Origin: Liolophura sinensis
Taxonomy: Eukaryota > Mollusca > Polyplacophora > Chitonida > Chitonidae
DNA: 64,000 nucleotides
Direction: 5' to 3'
NCBI RefSeq assembly: GCF_032854445.1
Contig: NC_088301.1
Coordinates: forward strand, 25,342,402-25,406,401
The position numbers were made by a program, and so were the translations under genes. This document shows, piece by piece, positions 52,793 through 63,392 of this stretch (position 1 is the stretch's first letter; every line of letters starts with the position of its first letter). The notes beneath the pieces were generated by a model. That model made no database searches. It worked only from the letters and a program-made list of their open reading frames with translations, and was not told the DNA's origin.

Positions 52793-53520
52793 AGATCCCA
52801 TAACCTTGGCGATCGCGTGTGATTTTAAAAGTTAAGAGGCATTGGGAAAGTGGCTCCTCTTAAGGAATAAAGGCAGGTGTGACGTTATTGTTGGGTGATA
52901 CACCAGTATATTTTCCACTGTGATTTGTGTAAGCTGTTAAAATATATGAGACTTTAGTTTGATTTTGAGAAAAAGTTTACTGCAGATGGCTGCTATGAGC
53001 CTATCCGCCATATCGAAGGTTAGCTTTGTAAAATGTTGTGATTTTACGTCCAGAAGCAAGAGTTGAACAATGTTAATGCATGACAAGTTGACTTCGCCAA
53101 CTTCACCAGATGAATTTTCAGAAAAAGGAGTGTGCTCTTGTATAACCTATAAAATATGTGCTAACCGGAAGTGGTGTAGGCCTTGTTAGAATGTCAGTGT
53201 TTTTTTTTCCAAAATGTTTAATCATCTGTCAGTTATGAGAGTTTAGTTTGTTTTTGAGAAAAAGTTTACTGCAGATGGCTGCTATGAGCCTATCCACCAT
53301 AGCGAAGGTTAGCTTTGCAAAATGTTATGATTTTACGTCCAGAAGCAAGAGTTGAACAATGTTAATGCATGACAAGTTGACTTCGCCAACTTCACCAGAT
53401 GAATTTTCAGAAAAAGAAGTGAGCTCTTGTATAACCTATAAAATATGTGCTATCCGGAAGTGATGTAGGTCTTTTTACAATGTCAGTGTTTTTTTTTCCG
53501 AAATGTTCAATCATCTGTCA

Positions 53521-53602
53521 GGTAGCGTGGCCGAGTGGTCTAAGGCGCTGTTTTTAGGCACCTGTCTCTCAGGAGGCATGGGTTCGAATCCCACCGCTGC
53601 CA
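53521..53602 (+). pseudogene. tRNA-Leu(TAG) relic
   Basis: The anticodon stem (CTGTT against ACCTG) has two mismatches and the T stem one. The anticodon remains TAG. Confidence 0.8.
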
Positions 53603-54048
53603 TACGGGGTGTTTTTTTTATTTCTTGCTTGAAATAAAATACGTGCTTTGCTTTGCCGAATACTTTGAGATGCTCTCAGACGAGGACTCTTGAAACTTTC
53701 TCATTTTCCTTTGACGATTGGAAGTGAACCAAAATGTAAACTTTAAAAAAGACAAAGAAACTGAAGTTTAGGCTATAATTCTTTCCATTGTTACCAATGC
53801 TGTTAAGTGTGGAAAAAATATCTATTAATGAAAAGTGTTGCAAAATGATACCGTACGGTCTTAACACTTTCGTTAAATACGATATGAAACTTTAAGAAAG
53901 ACGAAGCGTCTGGATTTTTGGAACAAATAACGATTAGTTCTGGTGTGTTTCATCAGAAAACCAAACTAAATGACAAAAAAAAAGAGACAAAAAAAACCAA
54001 CTCCACAGCTTTACATAAATGATATAAAACAAGAAAAGAAATAGCAAA

Positions 54049-54130
54049 TGGCAGCGGTGGGATTCGAACCCACGCCTCCGAAGAGACTGGTGCCTTAAAC
54101 CAGCGCCTTAGACCGCTCGGCCACGCTACC
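54049..54130 (-). tRNA. tRNA-Leu(AAG)
   Basis: Full consensus cloverleaf. Confidence 0.95.
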
Positions 54131-54858
54131 AGATCCCGTAACCGTGGCGATCGCGTGTGATTTTAAAAGCTAAGAGGCATTGGGAAAGTGGCTCCTCTTA
54201 AGGAATAAAGACAGGTATGACGTTATTGTTGGGTGATACACCAGTATATTTTCCAATGTGATTTGTGTAAGCTGTTAAAATATATGAGAGTTTAGTTTGA
54301 TTTTGAGAAAAAGTTTACTGCAGATGGCTAATATGAGCCTATCCGCCATATCGAAGGTTAGCTTTGTAAAATGTTGTGATTTTACGTCCAGAAGCAAGAG
54401 TTGAACAATGTTAATGCATGACAAGTTGACTTCGCCAACTTCACCAGATGAATTTTCAGAAAAAGGAGTGTGCTCTTGTATAACCTATAAAATATGTGCT
54501 AACCGGAAGTGGTGTAGGCCTTGTTAGAATGTCAGTGTTTTTTTTCCAAAATGTTTAATCATCTGTCAGTTATGAGAGTTTAGTTTGTTTTTGAGAAAAA
54601 GTTTACTGCAGATGGCTGCTATGAGCCTATCCACCATAGCGAAGGTTAGCTTTGCAAAATGTTATGATTTTACGTCCAGAAGCAAGAGTTGAACAATGTT
54701 AATGCATGTCAAGTTGACTTCGCCAACTTTATCAGATGAATTTTCAGAAAAAGGAGTGTGCTCTTGTATAACCTATAAAATATGTGCTAACCGGAAGTGG
54801 TGTAGGCCTTGTTAGAATGTCAGTGTTTTTTTTTTCCGAAATGTTCATTTATGTGTTA

Positions 54859-54940
54859 TGTAACGTTGCCGAGTGGTCTACGGCGCTGGTTTTAGGCACC
54901 AGTCTCTAAGGAGGCGTGGGTTCGAATCCCACCGCTGCCA
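54859..54940 (+). pseudogene. tRNA-Leu(TAG), acceptor variant
   Basis: Has the TGTAACG acceptor as at 52186, plus a T for G before the D stem in the A box. Confidence 0.77.
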
Positions 54941-55384
54941 TACTGGTTTTTTTTTTTATTTCTTGCTTGAAATAAAATACGTGCTTTGCTTTGCCGAATA
55001 CTTTGACATGCTCTCAGACGAGCACTCTTGAGATTTTCTCATTTTCCTTTGACGATTGGAAGTGAACCAAAATGTAAACTTTAAAAAAGACAAAGAAACT
55101 GAAGTTTAGGCTATAATTATTTCCATTGTTACCAATGCTGTTAAATGTGGAAAAAATATCTATTAATGAAAATTGTTGCAAAATGATACCGTACGGTCTT
55201 AACACTTTCGTTAAATACGATATGAAATTTTAAGAAAGGAGAAGCGTCTTGATTTTTGGAACAAATAACGATTAGTTCTGGTGTGTTTCATCAGAAAACC
55301 AAACGAAATGACAAAAAAAAAGAGACAAAAATCCAACTCCACAGCTTTACATTAATGATATAAAACAAGAAAAGAAATAGCAAA

Positions 55385-55466
55385 TGGCAGCGGTGGGATT
55401 CGAACCCACGCCTCCGAAGAGACTGGTGCCTTAAACCAGCACCTTAGACCGCTCGGCCACGCTACC
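55385..55466 (-). tRNA. tRNA-Leu(AAG)
   Basis: Consensus except for a G-U pair in the D stem. All arms fold. Confidence 0.92.
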
Positions 55467-56260
55467 AGATCCCATAACCGTGGCGATCGCGTGTGATTTT
55501 AAAAGCTAAGAGGCATTGGGAAAGTGGCTCCTCTTAAGGAATAAAGGCAGGTATGACGTTATTGTTGGGTGATACACCAGTATATTTTCCACTGTGATTT
55601 GTGTAAGCTGTTAAAATATATGAGAGTTTAGTTTGATTTTTGAGAAAAAGTTTACTGTTTACTTTGTGTAAGCTGTTAAAATATATGAGAGTTTAGTTTG
55701 ATTTTGAGAAAAAGTTTACTGCAGATGGCTGCTATGAGCCTATCCGCCATATCGAAGGTTAGCTTTGTAAAATGTTTTGATTTTACGTCCAGAAGAAAGT
55801 GTTGAACAATGTTAATGCATGACAAGTTGACTTCACCAACTTCACCAGATGAATTTTCAGAAAAAGGAGTGTGCTCTTGTATAACCTATAAAATATGTAC
55901 TAACCGGAAATGGTGTAGGCCTTGTTAGAATGTCAGTGTTTTTTTTTCCAAAATGTTTAATCATCTGTCAGTTATGAGAGTTTAGTTTGTTTTTGAGAAA
56001 AAGTTTACTGCAGATGGCTGCTATTAGCCTATCCACCATATCGAAGGTTAGCTTTGTAAAATGTTATGATTTTACGTCCAGAAGCAAGAGTTGAACAATG
56101 TTAATGCATGACAAGTTGACTTCGCCAACTTCACCAGATGAATTTTCAGAAAAAGGAGTGAGCTCTTGTATAACCTATAAAATATGTGCTAACCGGAAGT
56201 GGTGTACGCCTTGTTAGAATGTCAGTGTTTTTTTTTTCCAAAATGTTCAATCATCTGTCA

Positions 56261-56342
56261 GGTAGCGTGGCCGAGTGGTCTAAGGCGCTGGTTTTAGGCA
56301 CCAGTCTCTAAGGAGGCGTGGGTTCGAATCCCACCGCTGCCA
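56261..56342 (+). tRNA. tRNA-Leu(TAG)
   Basis: All stems pair; the variable arm reads CTCTAAGG. It is followed by a long T run. It is the last plus-strand copy before the LINE. Confidence 0.92.
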
Positions 56343-56933
56343 TACTGTTTTTTTTTTTTATTTCTTGCTTGAAATAAAATACGTGCTTTGCTTTGCCGAA
56401 TACTTTGACATGCTCCCAGACGAGCACTCTTGAGATTTTCTCATTTTCCTTTGACAATTGGAAGTGAACCAAAATGTAAATTTTAAGAAAGACAAAGAAA
56501 CTGAAGTTTAGGCTATAATTATTTCCATTGTTACCAATGCTGTTAAATGTGGAAAAAATATCTAATAATGAAAAGTGTTGCAAAATGATACTGTACGGTC
56601 TTAACACTTTCGTCAAATACGATATGAAACTTTAAGAAAGGAGAAGCGTCTGGATTTTTAGAACAAATAACGAATACTTCTGGTGTGTTTCATCAGAAAA
56701 CCAAACGAAATAACAAAAAAAAGAGGCGAAAAACCAACTCCACAGCTTTACATAAATGATTTTTTTTTTTTTTTGAAAATTGTTGAATTTATTCCCAGAT
56801 TGTCATCAAATACACAAGATTTCACAATACCCGGCTATCACAAACTTTTGAAATCACAAGGCAGTCTTAATTAAAATAAAATATCACAGAAAAGATGACT
56901 GCTTTGTGAATAGAACAATTGCACATTAGCTGC

Positions 56934-59153
56934 TCATTTCAATAAATACACTAATTTATCATTCCGTAATGTACAGAAGACTTTGTTTATACACCAGATT
57001 TTCTCGAAAGATGGCCTGTCTAGTCGAAAAAAGTCAACATGAATACGGGTTTTAATTATTCCTTTGGCGGCCTTAACAATAGCAACAGAATCCCTGTTTT
57101 TTTTCTGAAATATTATGTCGTTGCGTGCACACCAAATACTAAACTGAAGAACACATATGACATACACCATCACAGCTCTAACTTCCTGGTTAAAGGTGGA
57201 ATTGAATACCTTGTAAATTAATGTTTCCGAGTCCATATTTGGTAGGTAGTTCGCAAACAAAACAAATATCCGGTTAAAGTCATTAAACACATCCTGAACG
57301 ATTTTACATTGTACAAACAGATGTTGCCGAGTTTCAGACAGGGAGCAAAAAACACACAAGTCATCGGTGGCTACATTTCTCCTAAGAAGTTTTTCCTTAA
57401 CGGGCAAAATGTCATGAACCAACTTGTAACTGAAGTTGACCAAGTTGTGATCTAAGAATTGATGAAAAACAGTTTTCCATATTCTAACCCAGTCCAAATG
57501 CGGCATAGACACCATTGCTCTTGGACAATGTACTATTTTTGTTACAAAATATTCATAAATATACCTGCTTGAACACAATGTTACAGGTTGCTGTACACCT
57601 GTGGTAAATTCTCTCCAGGCGCTCAAGGCCAGTCTATAAAAAGGTGGAATGTTTTCAGAATGTGGGACATTGGAACGACAGAATTCACGACAAACATGTC
57701 TTAGGGGTAAACCCAACCAATAGATGGCAAAGTATTTCCATTCCGCTGTTGTTCCATGAATTAATTTTAAAACATGCCGAGTAACAAGTGCTTTTATTTT
57801 ACAATCTATATTATGTACGTTTAGACCTCCATTCCCTATTTTATTATGTACGACAACTCTCTTCAAACTTTCGGGCTTGTTATCCCACAAAAATCTGAAC
57901 ACAGTTTGGGAACATTGATTGACACATTTAGGTGGCAACAGAGTACACTGTGCAGAAAACCATAAAACAGCTAAAGCAACTGTATTAATTAAGACAGACC
58001 TCCCCCGTAGGGTCAAATATCTTCCATTCCATGCTGATACATGTTTCTTTACCTTACTTAAAACACGCTCAGAATTGAGTTCTGTTTGATCTGGTCCAAA
58101 AAATACCCCACAAATCTTTGAATTTGTAGTGATGTTAAGCCCACCACTGTGCACGTTAGTTTCGTCCCAGCTACCAATGGGAAGAACCGTGCTTTTCAAC
58201 AAGTTGAGTTTTGCTCCTGAGGCTTTTCCATAACTTTCTGCTAGTTTAATTACATGCGGAACAGATCTCTCTTCAGATAAAATTGCAGTCGTATCATCTG
58301 CAAATGCCGACACTCTTGTTTCCTTATTTGTGCCGGGTAACCGTACACCATTAATTTCGTCATTGTTTCTAATGGCGGCTATAAAGGGCTCTAAGGACAA
58401 AACATACAATAATGGTGACAAAGAACAACCCTGTCGGACACCTCGACTCAGTTTAAATTCTTCTGTTATGTGCCCGTTCACAATAACACTACTTGTAATG
58501 TCAGTATATAATAATTGCACCCACTTACAAAAGTCGGGTCCGAAGTTAAATTTCTCTAAACATTTGAACAAAAATGACCAGTCTACTCTGTCAAAGGCTT
58601 TCTCCTGGTCTAAGTTAAGAAAGCATCCTTTTAAATCTTTTTGTTCAACATAATCATATGTATTTCGTAATAAGTGAAGGTTGTCAAAAATACTTCGGCC
58701 TGGTATTCCACATGTCTGATTCTGAAGTACAATTGTATCGATCACATTTTTTAACCGATTGCACAAAGCTTTAGAAACAATCTTATAATCTACATTTAGT
58801 AAGCTAATTGGCCTCCAGTTTTTTATGCTTTCGGCATTGTCGGGGACCTTACATAATAGTGTGATTAACCCAGAACGCTGTGAATTACTTAATCTACCCA
58901 AGTTAAAACAGTGATTAACTACATCCGTAAACACACCCGAAAACAGTGGCCAAAATTGTACATAAAACTCTGCTGGCAAACCGTCGCATCCCGGCGAACG
59001 GTTTTTAGACATATTTTTTACTGCAAAAAACAACTCCTGTTCAGTCAAAAGGCCTTCGCAGGCAGTTTTACAATCGTCATTTAACATCGGAAGCGATGAC
59101 AAGAACTCATCTTGAATGGAGGAGTCAGTATCTTGTTCAGTATACAATTTCAT
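56934..59153 (-). CDS. LINE ORF2 part: reverse transcriptase and C-terminal domain
   Basis: An open frame of 739 codons. RT landmarks are SKNRSPGCDGLPAEFY at 49-64, RPISLLNVDYKIVSK at 114-128, GIPGRSIFDN at 149-158, DQEKAFDRVDW at 182-192, SRGVRQGCSLSPLLY at 236-250, and the catalytic FADDTT at 284-289. A zinc-binding C-x2-C-x7-H-x4-C lies at 600-616, as in the zf-RVT region of L1-like elements. The first Met is not the true start: the ORF2 endonuclease lies upstream in other frames. The enzyme would nick a target and copy its RNA into it. Whether this copy is expressed is not shown. Confidence 0.9.
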   Translation of the reverse strand: MKLYTEQDTDSSIQDEFLSSLPMLNDDCKTACEGLLTEQELFFAVKNMSKNRSPGCDGLPAEFYVQFWPLFSGVFTDVVNHCFNLGRLSNSQRSGLITLLCKVPDNAESIKNWRPISLLNVDYKIVSKALCNRLKNVIDTIVLQNQTCGIPGRSIFDNLHLLRNTYDYVEQKDLKGCFLNLDQEKAFDRVDWSFLFKCLEKFNFGPDFCKWVQLLYTDITSSVIVNGHITEEFKLSRGVRQGCSLSPLLYVLSLEPFIAAIRNNDEINGVRLPGTNKETRVSAFADDTTAILSEERSVPHVIKLAESYGKASGAKLNLLKSTVLPIGSWDETNVHSGGLNITTNSKICGVFFGPDQTELNSERVLSKVKKHVSAWNGRYLTLRGRSVLINTVALAVLWFSAQCTLLPPKCVNQCSQTVFRFLWDNKPESLKRVVVHNKIGNGGLNVHNIDCKIKALVTRHVLKLIHGTTAEWKYFAIYWLGLPLRHVCREFCRSNVPHSENIPPFYRLALSAWREFTTGVQQPVTLCSSRYIYEYFVTKIVHCPRAMVSMPHLDWVRIWKTVFHQFLDHNLVNFSYKLVHDILPVKEKLLRRNVATDDLCVFCSLSETRQHLFVQCKIVQDVFNDFNRIFVLFANYLPNMDSETLIYKVFNSTFNQEVRAVMVYVICVLQFSIWCARNDIIFQKKNRDSVAIVKAAKGIIKTRIHVDFFRLDRPSFEKIWCINKVFCTLRNDKLVYLLK

Positions 59154-60400
59154 ATAATACGACCCTTATACACTTAGCAATGCCTTCCTGAGATTCATGG
59201 GATATTGAAGAATCACTATGACAAGTAATACTTTTGATCATCTTCTTTCTGCCCCTACCAACTTCTCGTCTAATGAAATATTTGGTTGTTTTTCTCCCTG
59301 ATCAAAATGAACAGCTTTAGCACGGATAACCGCTCCCACATGATTCGACTTATAAAGGGCATTTAGAGTCTTTTTCACATTGTCAATACGCTCACAGTTA
59401 ATGATTGGACTAGATTTCAACGCATTTAATTCTTGTTCAAGTACCAACAAATCACGTTTTTTGTTCATAGATTTTTCCTTACAGTAACTACGAATCCTAT
59501 CTTTACATTCCCCTTTAAATGTCTCCCATCTGTCTATTAGATCTGCATGACCAGTTGTACAGAAAGACAAAATATCATGGAAGACGGATTTAATATCATC
59601 AACAAGCTCCGTGTCATTTAACACAGAAGTATTACACTTCCAGTAGAACGGCCCCCATGAAATGACATCTTCAAAAGAGATATCAAAAAACAAACACGAA
59701 TGATCAGAAAAGACACATGTACAGCATCACACTGGGTTACATACTTAAACACAGCGTTAGGGATATAAAATCTATCCAATCTACTGGCACACTGGCGCCT
59801 AGACCACGTGTAACAATTCTTATCCGGATGCAGTTTCCTAAAAATATCACAAATACCAAAATCTCTTTTCAAATTATTAATTTCGTCCACTCCATCATTC
59901 CTTACATTAGTGGCACAGCCAGCTCTGTCTAATTCAATGCTCTCAACACAATTAAAATCCCCACCCATAATAACCAACTCACTGCCCTGCAATCACATTA
60001 TCTAGATTAGAAATAAACTCTTTTCTTTCCTTTGGATTATTAGGAGCATATACACAAACAAGGTTTAAAGCAGTGTTGTTGAGCTCAACCCTAAGGCTTA
60101 TGTAGCGACCGTTAGGGCACCTCTGTATTTTCCGTATAAAGCAGTCTACCGTATACCTAATAATTATTCCACCCCACAACTTCGATTTGACCCATACGCC
60201 CACCTTGCATCGCCTGGGATTTGCAAATATTTAGTGTCATTATAGTTTTCGAAGTGTGTTTCCTGTAAGAATAGTACATCAATTCCTTTATCGAAAACAA
60301 ATTGCTTGACATGTTCTTGTTTAGACGGATCCCGTAAACCATTAATGTTTAAAGTCCAAAACGAATATTATTTAAGCTCATTATACAAAGTAAGTAAAGG
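59154..60400 (-). pseudogene. LINE ORF2 part: endonuclease region, broken
   Basis: Pieces of an AP-type endonuclease lie in more than one frame: the start motif NGLRDPSKQEH and LQETHF (catalytic Glu) around 60240-60340, then NLVCVYAPNNPKER near 60050, VIMGGDFNCVES near 59960, YTWSRRQCASRLDRFYIP near 59790, and a SDHSCLFF-type closing motif near 59700. The linker to the RT (59238-59693) is another frame. Several frameshifts are needed to explain this, so the copy cannot make a whole ORF2 protein as read. Confidence 0.85.
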
Positions 60401-60468
60401 TAGAGCGTACATACCCATTGTGGTCAAATAAGAGAGTCCTAATTACGCTACAAATCATTTGTCTCTTT

Positions 60469-61815
60469 TCATTCGCTGCCTCGCACGAGAAGCAAGCGAT
60501 TTTCTTTTCCTGTATTCAGAAGCATGGTGTCCCCCTCCTGAGATGGGGTCGGCGTCATACAGTCTGACGACTGATCAGCATCAACACCATCATAATCAGT
60601 AGGATGGGAACTGGGCGGGATAGATGACGCTGCCTCTTCGGCTGTACTGCCATTGTCCAACTTAGCTCGCTTTTCCTCGACTGGGACTGGTGAACGCACG
60701 TCGGGAGCGTGCACGTCAGCCACGACCACATTCTTCACCCTTGGGACAGCTGATGACGTTTCATTATCACCAACATCCACTTCTTCGGTGTTCTTAGTAT
60801 TCTCCCGGACGTCCATCTCCTTATCAGACTCGCTGTCGTCGCTGACGTCTTCATCGGCGCTGTCGTCACCATTCCCGTCGATTTCGTCTTCGTTCTCCTC
60901 GCTGTCTTGAACCAGTTCCATAGCAGGTGCGTTGAATGGATCATCATCGTCGCTGACGTCAACATCAATGTCATCTTGTTTTACGGCGTCTTCCTTATTA
61001 TACTGGCGCATAGTCGGTAGGTTTCCCTTAATCGCGCCGCGTACGACATTGCTCTCGCACAACAGTCACTGACCGTATGAAGCCCTGAGTCACACATTCG
61101 GCATGGATTTGTACAGTCCTTCTCTGTATGAGGATTCTCATGGGGGGAGAAACCGTCGCAGTTAGAACACCACAGTGCTCTACACTCTGCCGCCTTGTGT
61201 GATTTTTGGCCACACTTCCGACATTCATAAGTTTGCCCGGGGTAGGTAAACATAACAATGTCACCACCGAAATTAATAAAATTTGGTACATAACGAACTT
61301 TGTGACACCTAAATCTGTAAATCCGAATACCTGTCCGAACATGTGAGAGCTCCGGGTCTGAAAATCTGGGTTTCGTCACACCCAGGCATTCACCATAGGG
61401 TTTCAAAGCTGCCTCGATAGTGTCATCTGACATTTCATCCGGTGCCCAGTGGGCCGTCAGATTCAGTAAACTGACGACGCGGCATAATGGACCACGTCGT
61501 TCCATTTATAACAACATTGGATTTACTCACTAGGGCATTATGCCCAGCCACTGTAGACACGCGGAGATAGAAGTGTTTCTTTAAATAATTCTTCTGAAAA
61601 CTTATTAGCTCTGTCTTGATATTTAACACACTTGACAGAAAAGGAATAAAGTCCCTCTGGACAGCCGTAGAAAATGCCGGGCTGCTTCGTGTAGAGATTG
61701 ACACAGACAAAGTTCTGCTTGGCCTGTTTACAGGCGAAAACGACACGGGCTTGGACATACCTGATCCAACGGGGCACACGCCCTTCACCAAACAGTAATC
61801 ACTGGCCAAACTCAA
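60469..61815 (-). pseudogene. LINE ORF1, broken, with three zinc knuckles
   Basis: The central piece (61505-60981) carries CRKCGQKSHKAAEC, CSNCDGFSPHENPHTEKDC and CRMCDSGLHTVSDC, followed by RAMSYAARL. The N-terminal part lies in other frames (for example a piece with QAKQNFVCVNLYTKQPG at 61777-61538). The acidic C-terminal part with DVDVSDDDDPF lies at 61062-60469. At least two frame changes are present. The role known for this type is binding the element's RNA. Confidence 0.85.
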
Positions 61816-61972
61816 GCTCTGTGGGCTCCCAGATCACCAAAAAATCAGTCTCAAAAACAAGCGTTGTTGTTGCACAAATGTGTAAACAGCAGAGAATAAC
61901 CGACACGTCCGTTCACTTCGGCGTCTAGCACACTCTCCCTAAATGATTTAAAACAAGAAAAGAAATAGCAAA

Positions 61973-62054
61973 TGGCAGCGGTGGGATTCGAACCCACGCC
62001 TCCGAAGAGACTGGTGCCTTAAACCAGCAACTTAGACCGCTCGGCCACGCTACC
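61973..62054 (-). tRNA. tRNA-Leu(AAG), D-stem mismatch
   Basis: The acceptor, anticodon and T arms are consensus. The D stem 3' strand is GTT, losing one pair. It is immediately upstream of the LINE on the same strand. Confidence 0.78.
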
Positions 62055-62782
62055 AGATCCCATAACCGTAGCGATCGCGTGTGATTTTAAAAGCTAAGAG
62101 GCATTTGGAAAATGGCTCCTCTTAAGGAATAAAGGCAGGTATGACGTTATTGTTGGGTGATACACCAGTATATTTTCCAATGTGATTTGTGTAATCTGTT
62201 AAAATATATGAGAGTTTAGTTTGATTTTGAGAAAAAGTTTACTGCAGATGGCTGCTATGAGCCTATCCGCCATATCGAAGGTTAGCTTTGTAAAATGTTG
62301 TGATTTTACGTCCAGAAGCAAGAGTTGAACAATGTTAATGCATGACAAGTTGACTTCGCCAACTTCACCAGATGAATTTTCAGAAAAAGGAGTGTGCTCT
62401 TGTATAACCTATAAAATATGTGCTAACCGGAAGTGGTGTAGGCCTTGTTAGAATGTCAGTGTTTTTTTTTCCAAAATGTTTAATCATCTGTCAGTTATGA
62501 GAGTTTAGTTTGTTTTTGAGAAAAAGTTTACTGCAGATGGCTGCTATGAGCCTATCCGCCATAGCGAAGGTTAGCTTTGCAAAATGTTATGATTTTACGT
62601 CCAGAAGCAAGAGTTGAACAATGTTAATGCATGTCAAGTTGACTTCGCCAACTTTATCAGATGAATTTTCAGAAAAAGTAGTGTGCTCTTGTATAACCTA
62701 TAAAATATGTGCTAACCGGAAGTGGCGTAGGCCTTGTTAGAATGTCAGTGTTTTTTTTTCCGAAATGTTCATTTATGTGTCA

Positions 62783-62865
62783 TGTAACGTGGCCGAGTGG
62801 TCTACGGCGCTGGTTTTTAGGCACCAGTCTCTCAGGAGGCGTGGGTTCGAATCCCACCGCTGCCA
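62783..62865 (+). pseudogene. tRNA-Leu(TAG), acceptor variant with longer loop
   Basis: Has the TGTAACG acceptor as at 52186 and one extra T in the anticodon loop (eight bases). Confidence 0.8.
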
Positions 62866-63310
62866 TACGGGTTTTTTTTTTTATTTCTTGCTTGAAATAA
62901 AAATACGTGCTTTGCTTTGCCGAATACTTTGACATGCTCTCAGACGAGCACGCTTGAGATTTTCTCATTTTCATTTGACGATTGGAAGTGAACCAAAATG
63001 TAAACTTTAAAAAAGACAAAGAAACTGAAGTTTAGGCTATAATTATTTTCATAGTTACCAATGCTGTTAAATGTGGAAAAATTATCTATTAATGAAAAGT
63101 GTTGCAAAATGATACCGTACGGTCTTAACACTTTCGTCAAATACGATATGAAACTTTAAGAAAGGAGAGGCCTCTGGATTTTTGGAACAAATAACGATTA
63201 GTTCTGGTATGTTTCATCAAAAAAACCAAACGAAATGACAAAAAAAAGAGACAAAAAACCACTCCGCAGCTTTAACATAAATGATATAAAACAAGAAAAG
63301 AAATAGCAAA

Positions 63311-63392
63311 TGGCAGCGGTGGGATTCGAACCCACGCCTCCGAAGAGACTGGTGCCTTAAACCAGCGCCTTAGACCGCTCGGCCACGCTACC
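63311..63392 (-). tRNA. tRNA-Leu(AAG)
   Basis: Full consensus cloverleaf. It is the last tRNA gene in the window; spacer subrepeats follow to the edge. Confidence 0.95.

Larger units (their letters stand above)
56761..61940 (-). mobile_element. Near full-length LINE (Tx1/L1-like) inside the tRNA array
   Basis: The element reads on the minus strand from about 61940 to a poly(A) tail (plus-strand T run 56761-56774). The 7-bp sequence aaatgat flanks it at 56754-56760 and 61941-61947; the uninterrupted spacer of other units has aaatgat once. Parts in order are a short 5' leader, ORF1 with three zinc knuckles, an AP-like endonuclease region, reverse transcriptase, and a C-terminal CCHC motif. ORF1 and the endonuclease are broken by several frameshifts; the RT frame is long and open. 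RT motifs resemble the Tx1 branch of the L1 group, some of whose members choose multicopy RNA genes; the clade call is by eye. Its 5' end lies 32 bp beyond the 3' end of the tRNA-Leu(AAG) at 61973, in the same orientation. Confidence 0.93.

Noticed and set aside
58330-60910. Plus-strand frames across the LINE (58330-58653, 60653-60910)
   Set aside because: They are antisense shadows of the LINE RT and of the acidic ORF1 tail.
40793-63140. Recurring minus-strand frames of about 63 codons with LRPYGIILQHFSLIDIFS-like text
   Set aside because: They fall in the conserved tRNA spacer and recur only because the spacer does. Codon use is AT-drift and there is no family resemblance.
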